Assembly (NCBI RefSeq): GCF_036322625.1
Contig: NZ_AP027266.1
Coordinates: 2,731,001 to 2,795,000 of the forward strand
DNA from: Roseicyclus marinus
GTDB taxonomy: Bacteria > Pseudomonadota > Alphaproteobacteria > Rhodobacterales > Rhodobacteraceae
Reading direction: 5' to 3'
Length of the DNA: 64,000 nucleotides
Made by a program: the position numbers and the translations under genes. A model generated the notes under the pieces. That model was not told the origin of the DNA. It saw only the letters and a program-made list of their open reading frames with translations, and made no database searches. Below, in pieces: positions 18,675-27,610 of the stretch. Each line of letters begins with the position of its first letter. The stretch's first letter is position 1.

Positions 18675-19833
18675 ATGAAGCCCAAATCCCGCGGCCCCGA
18701 ACAGGACGATCTCTTGCGCCCGCGTTTGACTGTCATGATCGACATGCGCCATGAGCTGGTGAAGCTGGCGGCGCTGATCGACTGGGAGTTCTTCGAGACC
18801 GAATGGGCCGGGTTCTTCCCGTCGCATACGGGACGCCCGGCGACGTCGCCGCGTCTGGTGGCGGGGCTGCTCTACCTGCAGCACACCTATCGGCTGTCGG
18901 ACGAGGCCGTGGTCGCGCGGTGGGTGGAGAACCCGTACTACCAGCACTTTTGTGGCGAGACGTTCTTCCAGCACCGCTTCCCGCTCGATCCCTCGTCGCT
19001 GACGCGGTGGCGCAAGCGGATCGGCGAGGATGGCGTCGAGTGGCTGCTGACCAACACGATCGAGGCGGGCCGCGGGGCCGGGGTGATCTCGGAACGCAGC
19101 GTCGAGGCGGTGATCGTGGACACCACGGTGATGGAAAAGGCAATCGCCCATCCTACGGATGCGCGGCTTTATCAGAAGGCCCGTCGGCGTCTGGTGGCGC
19201 TCGCTCAAGAAGCGGACCTGTCTCTTCGCCAGAGCGATGCGCGGCTCGCGCCGCAGCTGGCGGGCCAGGTCGGGCGCTATGCCCATGCGCGGCAGTTCAA
19301 GCGGATGCGCAAGGCCCTGCGGCGGTTGAAGGGTTATATCGGCCGTGTGATGCGCGACATCCTGCGCCAGTTAGGCGGCATCGCGAACGCGGCCCTGCGG
19401 CAACGGATCGAGACGGAGATAGCCCTGGTGGACTGGCTACTGCGGCAAAAGCCCAAGGATAAGAGGAAGCTCTACGCGCTGCACGAGTCGGAGGTGGACT
19501 GCATCTCGAAAGGAAAGGCGCGGGTGCGTTACGAGTTCGGGACTAAGGTGTCTGTGGCGACGACCCACAAGGAGGGCTTCGTCGTCGGCATGCGGTCGAT
19601 GCCCGGAAACCCCTATGATGGGCACACGCTGCGCGAGGCATTGGAGCAGGTGGAAATCCTGACGGACACCCGCCCGAAGCGGGCCTTCGTGGATCGCGGC
19701 TATCGCGGCCACGGGGTCCAGACCACGGCGGTCTACATCGCCGGGCAAAAGCGCGGGATGACCCCAGCACTCCGGCGCAACCTGCGCCGTAGAAGTGCCA
19801 TCGAGCCAATGATCGGACACATGAAAACGGATG
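18675..19833 (+). pseudogene. IS5-family transposase, 3' truncated
   Basis: The frame from ATG 18675 encodes an IS5-type DDE transposase. Seen in order are an N-terminal DUF772-like domain (RLSDEAVVARWVENPYYQHF), a first catalytic region VIVDTTVMEKAIAHPTDARL, a second in FVDRGYRGHG, and a third in RRSAIEPMIGHMKTD. Homology stops at about 19833: the expected 40-50 C-terminal residues are replaced by unrelated sequence. The 3' inverted repeat is therefore also lost, and I could not define the element ends. The catalytic Glu is still present but the protein is probably inactive. It marks the left border of the mobile region. Confidence 0.82.
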
Positions 19834-20236
19834 CCCGAAAGCGAAACGGGCCCACGGGCCAAAGCGAAATGGGGTCGGATCCCCGTTTCGGTTCAGGCGG
19901 GTTGTGTCAGACCGTCAGGCCTTTGTTTTGTTGGAGTTCAGCGCAAACCGAAACGAACCGGGTATTTTCAGGGGTGTCACTGGGAAACCCTCGGGCCTCG
20001 CCCCCCCGAATACAGTCACAAACAGGAGGGACCCGTTCAATTTCAATGGGTTACGCGGTTCAACATTTTGAACAGAGACAGTTTTTTGGAAAACTGGTCA
20101 CCATTTGCACCGCTTCGAACCACCCATGTCCAGAACGAAAACGGGGAGAGACGTCTCCTCAACGCACTCTCCCCATCATGCCTTTCAGGTAGCATGGATT
20201 TGTTGCAATTGTCGAAAGGAAAAGTGTTGCAACACT
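19834..20236. other. Junction without recognisable gene
   Basis: Between the broken transposase and the first phage-like gene no convincing ORF is seen. Short inverted stretches occur, but no clear attachment site or transposon end could be recognised. It likely contains the deletion junction that removed the rest of the element. Confidence 0.4.
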
Positions 20237-20623
20237 TTATGCAGCTGCAGCATTGAGCCGCGCCGCAATCTTGGTCAACGCGAGCTTGTGCTGCCGCCAA
20301 GCGGTGCTGCGATCCACGCCCAATTCGTAGGTGATCTCCTTCCAGGGACGGCGGGCCGCTCTCCACCAGATCAGCCGGCGTTCGTCTTCGTCTAGCCACA
20401 GTACCCAGTCAAAGGTTTGCTCCAGCCGCGTGATGGCAGCGGTCGAAGGGCGGACACGCATGGGCTCGGGCTCCATCGCGAGGATCTCCTTTTCCGACCG
20501 CACGATCTGCGGCCAGGCGTTGAAGTATGCCTGCACTTTCACCGGCGGCAGCTTGCGCAGAGTGCGGAACGCCTCCTCGAAATGATCTGCGACGTCGTCG
20601 GCGGTCCAGATGTGGTCAGCCAT
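20237..20623 (-). CDS. DUF6362-type phage protein with C-terminal HTH
   Basis: This protein of about 128 residues from MADHIWTADDVADHFEEAF resembles small phage proteins placed beside late-control genes. The C-terminus WKEITYELGVDRSTAWRQHK is a sigma-70 region-4-like HTH. The centre is rich in Trp and acidic residues (WVLWLDEDERRLIWWRAA). The start at 20623 was chosen because upstream residues overlap the next gene. In comparable prophages such a protein often precedes packaging genes; here nothing of that kind follows. DNA binding is likely; the target is unknown. Confidence 0.65.
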   Translation of the reverse strand: MADHIWTADDVADHFEEAFRTLRKLPPVKVQAYFNAWPQIVRSEKEILAMEPEPMRVRPSTAAITRLEQTFDWVLWLDEDERRLIWWRAARRPWKEITYELGVDRSTAWRQHKLALTKIAARLNAAAA

Positions 20624-20816
20624 GACGCACCTCCCTGCATTCGACACGCTTGCCATAAAGCTTTGTGCCGAGCTGTTCGACCAAGGCGCGCTCTGGCCAA
20701 GTCAGCCGGTGGTCGTTGGCGCTCACTGCCAACACACCCTGTTCGTGCCAGCCGTCCCGTTTGACTTGTTCAGGATCGCGGCGCTGGCCGCCATAGCCTT
20801 TGGGATAAATCCTCAT
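20616..20816 (-). CDS. Small hypothetical phage protein
   Basis: This 66-residue basic protein starts MRIYPKGYGGQRRDPEQVKR. It overlaps the genes on both sides by a few bases, typical of a compact phage operon. No motif was recognised. Confidence 0.55.
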   Translation of the reverse strand: MRIYPKGYGGQRRDPEQVKRDGWHEQGVLAVSANDHRLTWPERALVEQLGTKLYGKRVECREVRHG

Positions 20817-21349
20817 GCTGCACCTCCCCGGCTTTCCAGGGCCCAGTGCAGGATGGCGATGGCGTCGGCCTCGTTGTCGTCCGCTGGGCTGTAACCACGC
20901 GCACGGGCGGCGGCGATCATTGCCTCTTTGGATGCGTTACCCTTACCGGTGGCGTGACGCTTTATGGTGCCCACGGGAACGCCCTCGTAGGGAATACCGC
21001 GCAACTCAGCCCATGACGTCAAAGTCGCCATGAGGCCACCGTAGATGTGGCTGGCATCGGTCCCTGCGTGACGGCGCACTTCCTCGAACCAAATCGCATT
21101 AATCGGACCGGACAGGCGGTCGAGTTCTGTTAGCCAGTTCGTGAAGCGCAAATAGCGCATGCCGCCGCCATCGAAGCGACCGGGGCGGAAGCTGGCTGTT
21201 CCGGTGGTGATCAGACCGTCATAGCCGCGCAGGGCCCAGCCGGTCGTGGTGCCGAGATCAAGGGCAAGGATCGTCCGTGCCGGTTCGGACAGCGACGGCG
21301 TTTTCAGGGTTGCGTCAGGATTGACGCTCGGGAGAGTCGGGTGAGCCAT
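20813..21349 (-). CDS. RuvC-like Holliday-junction endonuclease, phage type
   Basis: This 178-residue protein starts at MAHPTLPS. The RNase-H fold begins with LALDLGTTTGWAL, Asp31 being the first catalytic acid. The second acid lies in AIWFEEVRRH and the last pair in the SPADDNEADAIAIL region. Phage RuvC-like resolvases process branched DNA during replication or packaging. An upstream in-frame extension to 21565 was rejected as low-complexity noise across the palindrome region. It is the first gene after the repeat array, so it may be regulated by it. Confidence 0.78.
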   Translation of the reverse strand: MAHPTLPSVNPDATLKTPSLSEPARTILALDLGTTTGWALRGYDGLITTGTASFRPGRFDGGGMRYLRFTNWLTELDRLSGPINAIWFEEVRRHAGTDASHIYGGLMATLTSWAELRGIPYEGVPVGTIKRHATGKGNASKEAMIAAARARGYSPADDNEADAIAILHWALESRGGAA

Positions 21350-21599
21350 GTGCGGCCTCCTCTTCTGGTTGGCTGCTCGGGTGGAAGACGACGGCGGTTG
21401 ATGCTTGGCGGTACCGGCCGCCGTCGTCGGATCAGAATGCAATCCGCACCATGTGGTGGCCCCCGCGGCTGAGCCTGACGTACGGGAGGAGAGGCCAACC
21501 CCAAGGGGTGGCCTCCCCATACGTAGTATGGGGGCTTCCTCTTCTTCCTCATCGAGACCATACAAGTATCTGCTTTCATGTGATTTTTTCCCGTTTTTG
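21350..21599. other. Leader region of the ruvC-like gene
   Basis: About 250 bp without a credible gene. It joins the palindrome array to the ruvC-like start and may be a 5' leader. No promoter could be fixed. Confidence 0.35.
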
Positions 21600-21715
21600 A
21601 TGACAGAGGGGTATGACAGAGGCCTCTGTCATATGTCATCGCTAAGGCATTGAATTTATTGAGAATATGACAAAGTCATGAGGATGACAGAGGCCTCTGT
21701 CATATGACAAAGTCA
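21600..21715. repeat. Array of perfect palindromes and direct repeats
   Basis: ATGACAGAGGCCTCTGTCAT, a perfect 20-bp palindrome, occurs twice as part of identical 23-nt copies at 21613-21635 and 21684-21706 (71-bp spacing). A lone half-site ATGACAGAGG lies at 21600-21609. A second repeat, ATATGACAAAGTCA, occurs at 21665-21678 and 21702-21715. All share the TGACA/TGTCA core. The array ends at the stop codon of the primase-helicase gene. It could be a repressor operator set, an iteron-like replication origin or a pair of RNA hairpins. Confidence 0.85.
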
Positions 21716-24007
21716 CTCATCCGCCTCCTCCGGATAGACCCAGACAGCGGGGTTCTCGACTTCCCTGGCACGGCCGGAATGGGGACATTTGAAGTGGGTT
21801 GGCAGGACCACTTGCCCCTCATCCAAGACCTCGCCAGTCTCAGGATCGATGGTTGGGTCACGCCCGAAACGCATGTCCTCCACAACCAGATAGCCGAAAT
21901 GCGATCGGGTCGCGGGGAAGCCGAGTTCGGCCAGATCGCGGCGGAATTTCACGAACCCCTTTGTCGCCAGGACACCGAGCCGCTCGCGGATAGTGAATTG
22001 ACTGCCAAGGCCGCGCTGGTTCTCGAAGGCTTCTCCCAATTGGGTCGAAGTGTAGAGCCGGCCCTCAGCCGCCTCATCGAGGAGAATGGCCAAGATTACG
22101 TCGTGCTTACGGGCCCTTTCGGCATCATGTTTAGCCCCGACCTCGGCGCGAACGAGCCTCTCGTTTAACGGGTTTTGTTCGACCCACTCACCGTTGACCT
22201 TATCGATGAGCTTGCCCGGGAGTGCCGGGCCGTTACGCAGCTCGATCTCCAGCCTGCGCATGCTGCTGTCCTCCTCGGGCCGGTGCATGAGCAGCCCTGA
22301 GGTGTAGAAGCCGCGCAGCGCGCTGGCGCCTGAGAGCGCAAGGAACGGGTCTTCCTTCACCTGCGACTTCGACGCCTTCCGGGTGTGGTGGGCGAGAATG
22401 ATACCGGCATCCGGATTGACCGCCTCGCGCAGGGGCTCCACGCGGTCCTTCAGGAAGAACATCATGGCGGTGTTATCGTTTTCACCGCCCCCTTCAGGAC
22501 CGCCATCGAAGAGGTTGCGGATCGGATCGATGACAATAACGTCGGGCGGCGCATCTGGGAATGCACTACCAATTGCTCCCGCCGCCCGCGCGACGCCCTC
22601 GGCATCAAGCAAGATTTGCAGCTTGGGCGTGGCGATGAAGGTATCACGCGCAGCGGCGATGACGGTGGATGGCAGCGCGATCTGCTGCATGCGTTCGCGC
22701 AGGTAGTGATACTGGATCTCGGCCTGCAAATAGAACACGCGTAGCGGCCGAGGCGGTGTAAAGCCAAGGAACGGCACGCCCGCTGCCATGTGCACGAGCC
22801 AGGAAATCAGGAAGTCGCTTTTGCCAACCTTGGGCGCACCGCCCAGCACCAAAAGCCCGCCCGGCGTCAGAACGCGGGGCGCAATGATGTCCTCGGGCAT
22901 CGGGCTGGTGTCATCAAGCAGCGCACCAAGGCTGATGGATGGTAAAGGACCAGCAGATGTATCGGCGCGGGGCAGTCGCAGGAGTGGCGGGCCATTTTTT
23001 TTGACATGCAGCGCCCAAAGGCGTTCGGACTCTGCCTGGAGGCGGTCCAGAGGCCACGCCGGGCGCAGCATGGCCGCGTTGTAGCCGCAGATGGCCTCCC
23101 AGCCCTCGGCTGGCTCAAGGCGGCCTTCGTGCACCAAGCGCACATAATGGCCGATCGCGGCACTAGCGCCCTGAAAGCGTGACCAGTCGTCAACATCGCC
23201 TTCCCGAACCGCAGTGGTTAAAACGGCCTCTACGGCGGGCTTTGACGGCGCAGTGGAAACATCGCTCGCAAAACCCACACCGGGAAGCGGCGGCATTTCG
23301 GCGACCCGCTCGGCAAAGTCCGATAGGTCTACGTCCACTTCACGATGTTCACGGATCTGCACAAGACGCTGGTGGCCATGCTTGTGATAGACCGTGCCCG
23401 GTACCCGGATCGGCTGATGCGCCGAACGAAAATGCGTGTCGCCACCGACCTTGACGGCGATGTCACCGCGCAGACGGCATAGGGTGGCGAGATCATCACC
23501 CTCAATAGGCTCGGTCAGTTTCCACCACACATGGAGCTTTGCGGCGCCCTCGGGCGTACGGCCACCGCTTTCAATAACAAGCGTTGGCGCCCCAAGGTGG
23601 CGGGTAACATGGTCGAGCTTGGCGGGAATGTCGCCGGCATCAAGGTCAACAACAATGGCCTGCATTTGCAGCACATCAGCAGCACGCGCCTGCCCCTGCT
23701 CGGCGACAGTGCCCGGGATGACATAAACAGCCGCGGCCTCGCGATTGGCCCAGGCCGCGAAGGTCGCAAATTTCTCCGGCGCTGTCGCGTCAGCCGCGAT
23801 CCAGATATTATGCGGCTTGCCGTCCCGGCCCTGCCCTTTGTCGACAAAGCCCCGGAGCGGGATCAGCCCCTCACACCAGCTAAAGACGGTGTCGAGAAAC
23901 ACGCTGATCTGTCCAGGGTCAGGGTCGCAGCCAAACGGGTTCTCGGATGGTGGGCCATCGTTGAAGTCCATCCAAGGGTTGAAGTGCAAAACGCCGTCAT
24001 CGCTCAT
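21713..24007 (-). CDS. Phage/plasmid primase-helicase (RepB-like primase plus RepA-type ATPase)
   Basis: This 764-residue protein starts MSDDGVLHFNPW. The first about 250 residues resemble a RepB-like DNA primase domain (VVDLDAGDIPAKLDH, HFRSAHQPIRVPG). From about residue 380 an AAA/RecA-like helicase follows, with Walker A GGAPKVGKSD, Walker B DVIVIDPIRNLF and the sensor GIILAHHTRKAS. Such fusions open and prime replication origins of phages and small plasmids. The start overlaps the nuclease stop by 4 bp. The palindrome array lies at its 3' end, so origin and initiator may be adjacent. Confidence 0.82.
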   Translation of the reverse strand: MSDDGVLHFNPWMDFNDGPPSENPFGCDPDPGQISVFLDTVFSWCEGLIPLRGFVDKGQGRDGKPHNIWIAADATAPEKFATFAAWANREAAAVYVIPGTVAEQGQARAADVLQMQAIVVDLDAGDIPAKLDHVTRHLGAPTLVIESGGRTPEGAAKLHVWWKLTEPIEGDDLATLCRLRGDIAVKVGGDTHFRSAHQPIRVPGTVYHKHGHQRLVQIREHREVDVDLSDFAERVAEMPPLPGVGFASDVSTAPSKPAVEAVLTTAVREGDVDDWSRFQGASAAIGHYVRLVHEGRLEPAEGWEAICGYNAAMLRPAWPLDRLQAESERLWALHVKKNGPPLLRLPRADTSAGPLPSISLGALLDDTSPMPEDIIAPRVLTPGGLLVLGGAPKVGKSDFLISWLVHMAAGVPFLGFTPPRPLRVFYLQAEIQYHYLRERMQQIALPSTVIAAARDTFIATPKLQILLDAEGVARAAGAIGSAFPDAPPDVIVIDPIRNLFDGGPEGGGENDNTAMMFFLKDRVEPLREAVNPDAGIILAHHTRKASKSQVKEDPFLALSGASALRGFYTSGLLMHRPEEDSSMRRLEIELRNGPALPGKLIDKVNGEWVEQNPLNERLVRAEVGAKHDAERARKHDVILAILLDEAAEGRLYTSTQLGEAFENQRGLGSQFTIRERLGVLATKGFVKFRRDLAELGFPATRSHFGYLVVEDMRFGRDPTIDPETGEVLDEGQVVLPTHFKCPHSGRAREVENPAVWVYPEEADE

Positions 24008-24774
24008 GCAGGCGCCCCCCAACACCGATCTGCCCAAGAGCAAAACCGGCATTCAAAGAAATCCTGATTGACCGTGACCCGTGGCAGAAGCTCGCCGGCA
24101 TCGGTCGCCTGCAATATCCGCACGCCCCGGTCGGACATCCGCTGCGCGAGATCGGCATCGAAGGGCACAAGCTCGTGGTGAAGCTCGGCCGTGTCCTTGT
24201 TGATGGCAGTGAAGAGCGCCGGATTGGCGGAAATCCCCGGCACCTGCGCCTCCATATAGGCCTGATAGACGGCGATCTGGGCGGCATAGACGGGTTTCGA
24301 TTTGGTCACGCCGTCCTTGACGCAGGAGCGCCAGTTCTTCGCGTTCATAGTCTTGCATTCCCAAAGCGCGGGAACGGCAAGGCCGAAGCCTTCGGGCCCT
24401 GCAGCGACAATGCCGTCGACATGACCGCGAATGCGGCCCCCTGCGACCGAGAAACCGAACTGACCACCGTCGGGGCGGTTGCCCTTGCGGGTATAGAGAT
24501 CAAACCCTGCCTGGCGGAGCCAAGCGACGGCGAGGTCCTCGAGCACATGGCCGATGGCAAAGATACGCAGTGACTGGCCGCTGAACTCCTTGCCATCGTC
24601 CTTCGGCGTGGCCATGAATTCGAACTGCAAGGCGCGCTCACAGGCATGACCGAGACGAGAACCGCCCAAGTAATCGCGGGGCGTGCGCGTGGCCTGATCG
24701 GCCGTCAGCGCGTCGTCCACAGCTTCAGTGACGCGATCAGCAAAGCTAGGCTTGTGGTTGAAGTCCAAAGTCAA
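24004..24774 (-). CDS. PD-(D/E)XK nuclease, Cas4/exonuclease-like
   Basis: This 256-residue nuclease shows GSRLGHACERALQFEF, then GHVDGIV and WECKTMNAKNWRS, the D-ExK core. The C-terminus CRFCSWADRCWG supplies clustered cysteines as in Cas4/AddB-type Fe-S nucleases. It probably processes DNA ends in phage recombination or replication. It overlaps both neighbours by 4 bp. No CRISPR genes are nearby, so a Cas role is not suggested. Confidence 0.8.
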   Translation of the reverse strand: MTLDFNHKPSFADRVTEAVDDALTADQATRTPRDYLGGSRLGHACERALQFEFMATPKDDGKEFSGQSLRIFAIGHVLEDLAVAWLRQAGFDLYTRKGNRPDGGQFGFSVAGGRIRGHVDGIVAAGPEGFGLAVPALWECKTMNAKNWRSCVKDGVTKSKPVYAAQIAVYQAYMEAQVPGISANPALFTAINKDTAELHHELVPFDADLAQRMSDRGVRILQATDAGELLPRVTVNQDFFECRFCSWADRCWGAPA

Positions 24775-25181
24775 AATGGCACCTCCGGCGCGTTTGCCTT
24801 TGCAATGTTGGACATGGCTTCCCGGAAGCCCTCGACGGCTTCCTCGATCAGGGCGCGCACTTGCGCCTCTGTGAGGTCGGCAAGAGGCGTGCCCCAGCCG
24901 ATTTCCTCCATGAGAAGCGCCACACGCTTCATCGTGGCGGTAATTGCGGACCGCTCTTCGTCGGTGAGATCAACCATGGCGAAACGCACCCGGGCCAAGC
25001 GCGTCCAAGAGGACTGACACGGCATTGAGCAAAACCAGACCGATGGCCGGGGCCGTATCGAACGGACCGGATCGAACCAGCCAAAACCACGGGTGGGTTG
25101 CCGGCAGACAGCACAGAGCGTCCCACGCGGGTGCCAGAGCCTGCGCCGCTCCTCGACGCTGGTTGGGTTTGATGACGTCAT
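24771..25181 (-). CDS. DUF6511-type zinc-binding phage protein
   Basis: This 136-residue protein has an N-terminal treble-clef-like Cys pair CAVCRQP, then WFCSMPC, likely to bind zinc. A helical C-terminal half follows. It resembles the DUF6511 proteins found in alphaproteobacterial prophage replication modules. It is coupled to the nuclease by a 4-bp overlap. Function unknown. Confidence 0.65.
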   Translation of the reverse strand: MTSSNPTSVEERRRLWHPRGTLCAVCRQPTRGFGWFDPVRSIRPRPSVWFCSMPCQSSWTRLARVRFAMVDLTDEERSAITATMKRVALLMEEIGWGTPLADLTEAQVRALIEEAVEGFREAMSNIAKANAPEVPF

Positions 25182-25184
25182 GGA

Positions 25185-26873
25185 TCATGCCGCCCTCCGA
25201 TTGGGGCCTGCCGCGCCATTGATCAGCTGGGTGATGCCATGCTTGTTGAAGCCGAAGGTCATGAGGGCCGAAGCGCGATACCGCGTCAGGCCAAAGTCAT
25301 GCCGACATTCAGGCGGCAGGTATTTCAGCTGATTTTCGGTTGGCGCTTGCCCAAGCCATCCGCGCGTCTTGAAGGCGCTCTCATCGGTCTCATGCGTGTT
25401 CAGCCAGTCATCAGCCTGTGCGAGGCAGACCGCGCGCTCGCCGACACCCAAGAGGTGTGGACGCACACCCTTAGCTCCGCCGATCGCGTACCAGACCCCG
25501 TCCTTCCAGAAGATGCCGCCCCACCCCTTGAAGCCCGCCGCCATCAGCGCGTCATCGTTTCCGAAGAAATCGACCCAAGCGAAGCTTGAACGCTCCAGCA
25601 GGTCGATTTCGGTCATGATGAAACCAGACAGCGGCGCGGCGGCGCTTCCCTCACCGGCGCTCTCATCCTCGCGCGGGAAGGCCTCGCCGCAGAGCGGGCA
25701 TTCGGTGGACGCGAGGGGAATGTCCGCCTCACAACAAGGACAGGTCTTGGTGGGCGCGTCACCACCCTCCGCCCTACCATCGAGATCGACGTCCTGTTCC
25801 AGCGTGCCGTGGATCAGGCTCGCGGTCCCGAAATCCAGCACGATGCAGTCGGTCTTGACGATACCAGGGTGTTCTTCCGGATCGACCGTGCGCAGACCAC
25901 GCCCGACCATCTGGATCATCGTGCTTTTGAAGGAACTTGGGCGCAGCAGAACCACACAAGATGTTGGCGGGTGGTCCCAGCCTTCAGTCAGCACCGCCAC
26001 GTTGACGATCACACGGATCACACCATCAGCGTAGTCAGCCAGAATGGCCTTGCGGGTCTCGGCCGCGAGTTCGCCATGGATCAATGCGGCAGGAACGCCA
26101 GCGGCCTTGAAGGCCTCGGTGACATTTCCGGCGTGATCGACTGTGGAGCAGAAGACGACAGTCTGCCGATCGCCTGCCTTTTCCTTCCAGTGGCGGATCA
26201 CCTCACCGGTAACTGGCGCGCGGTCCATAATCCCCGCGACCTCAGCCATATCGAAATCCGACATAGTCTTGCGCACAGCACGCAGCTCGTCTTGCACGCC
26301 GACATCGATGACAAAGGTGCGCGGTGGCACCAAATGGCCCGAGGCGATCAATTCGCCCAAGCGTACCTGATCAGCGACATTGTCGAAGACCTCGCGCAGT
26401 CCCTTCTTGTCACCCCGGTTCGGTGTCGCCGTGACCCCGAATATCCGGGCGTCGGGATTGGCATCGCGCACGCGGTCGATAATGCGGCGGTAGCTGTCAG
26501 CCACCGCATGGTGCGCTTCATCGACGACCAGCAGATCGAGGCGCGGCATATCCGCCAGGTTCGAGGCACGCGCCAGCGTGGGCACCATGGCAAAGGCGAC
26601 TTGGCCAGCCCATGACTTTTCAGTGGCGTCGATCACCGAGGTTGAAACCCCGGGCACGACCCGCTGAAACTTTGCGCGGTTTTGCGCGGTCAACTCATCA
26701 CGATGCGCAAGCACGCAGGCCCGCGCACCGTCGGCAATCATCTCGCCGGTGACCGCCGAGAGCATGATCGTCTTGCCCGCGCCGGTGGGCGCAACACCTA
26801 GCGTGTTGCCGCGGGCGGCAAGCGCAGCAACGCTGCGCTCGACAAAGGTCTTCTGGCGGGGACGTAAGCGCAT
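25185..26873 (-). CDS. DEAD/DEAH-box superfamily 2 helicase
   Basis: About 562 residues start MRLRPRQKTFVERS, with GAGGGGG 7 nt upstream. Walker A APTGAGKT falls near residue 30, DEAH in LVVDEAHH, motif III-like GVTATPNRGDK, and motif VI QMVGRGLR. A zinc ribbon follows (CPCCEADIPLASTECPLCG), then an extra C-terminal domain. This is the usual phage helicase placed with ssDNA-binding and RecA-like genes. An in-frame TTG six bases upstream is an alternative start. Confidence 0.88.
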   Translation of the reverse strand: MRLRPRQKTFVERSVAALAARGNTLGVAPTGAGKTIMLSAVTGEMIADGARACVLAHRDELTAQNRAKFQRVVPGVSTSVIDATEKSWAGQVAFAMVPTLARASNLADMPRLDLLVVDEAHHAVADSYRRIIDRVRDANPDARIFGVTATPNRGDKKGLREVFDNVADQVRLGELIASGHLVPPRTFVIDVGVQDELRAVRKTMSDFDMAEVAGIMDRAPVTGEVIRHWKEKAGDRQTVVFCSTVDHAGNVTEAFKAAGVPAALIHGELAAETRKAILADYADGVIRVIVNVAVLTEGWDHPPTSCVVLLRPSSFKSTMIQMVGRGLRTVDPEEHPGIVKTDCIVLDFGTASLIHGTLEQDVDLDGRAEGGDAPTKTCPCCEADIPLASTECPLCGEAFPREDESAGEGSAAAPLSGFIMTEIDLLERSSFAWVDFFGNDDALMAAGFKGWGGIFWKDGVWYAIGGAKGVRPHLLGVGERAVCLAQADDWLNTHETDESAFKTRGWLGQAPTENQLKYLPPECRHDFGLTRYRASALMTFGFNKHGITQLINGAAGPNRRAA

Positions 26874-26885
26874 GGCCAATCCCCC

Positions 26886-27509
26886 TCACTGCGCCCAGCT
26901 CGGCCGGCCGGCATTGCCGGGCTCGGACACAGGCTGGCTGGTCTGGGGGGAGGCCGCAGGCTGTTGCGGTGCGAGACTATTGAACGATGCTGCAGGGCTT
27001 TGCGGGGCCACGGCGCCCATCAACCCCGCATACTCGCGGTGATCAGGTGTCACCGCTGCGCGGATCTCGTTCTTGTCATCGCCATTTGTGTCTTGGCCAA
27101 CATCGATGCGGGCGATGAACTCCAAACCATCGAGATCACCAAAGCCATTGATCCGGCGGCGCAGCTGAGCCTCGGGCGAGGCATCCTTGTCGGACACGCC
27201 GCGCGCCGAGTTCAGGATGCCACGGATCATACCGCGTCCCATATTGGCCCAATCAGGGCCCTTGGGACTGTAGAGGCCGATCAGCGACCAGATCTTGCGC
27301 CGGGCAAAAGGGCCCTCAAGAACCGTGTATTCGGCGTCAAGATAAACGGCGCCGGTTGCGGCGCGGCGCGCCCAGCCACCTGTCCAGCCTTGCGAGGCGT
27401 CATCAAAGCCGCCCGGACGCAGGGTCAGGCGCACCTTGGCAAGCGTACCTTTCGGGATGACGTTGGTGTTCGATTGGGCGGAGTTAAAGTCGTTCCAGGG
27501 TCCGGACAT
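26886..27509 (-). CDS. Hypothetical phage protein, possibly ssDNA-binding
   Basis: This 207-residue protein has a folded first two thirds (KGTLAKVRLTLRPGGFDD, AARRKIW-like core) and a Pro/Gln/Ser-rich tail. That layout resembles phage single-stranded-DNA-binding or DUF669-like proteins. It sits between the helicase and the RecA-like ATPase, which fits. No decisive motif was seen. Confidence 0.55.
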   Translation of the reverse strand: MSGPWNDFNSAQSNTNVIPKGTLAKVRLTLRPGGFDDASQGWTGGWARRAATGAVYLDAEYTVLEGPFARRKIWSLIGLYSPKGPDWANMGRGMIRGILNSARGVSDKDASPEAQLRRRINGFGDLDGLEFIARIDVGQDTNGDDKNEIRAAVTPDHREYAGLMGAVAPQSPAASFNSLAPQQPAASPQTSQPVSEPGNAGRPSWAQ

Positions 27510-27610
27510 GTTCGCGGCTCCGTATCTGTTGATGGGGGACGCTCAGGGGCGTCAAAACGGAAAAGCCAACCCGGAGCCCCGATCGGGACACCGGGTGTCG
27601 CGGCAGGGTC

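Noticed and set aside
21600-21715. CRISPR array
   Set aside because: There are only two palindromic copies, no regular spacers and no cas genes; the Cas4-like nuclease nearby is a phage-type gene.
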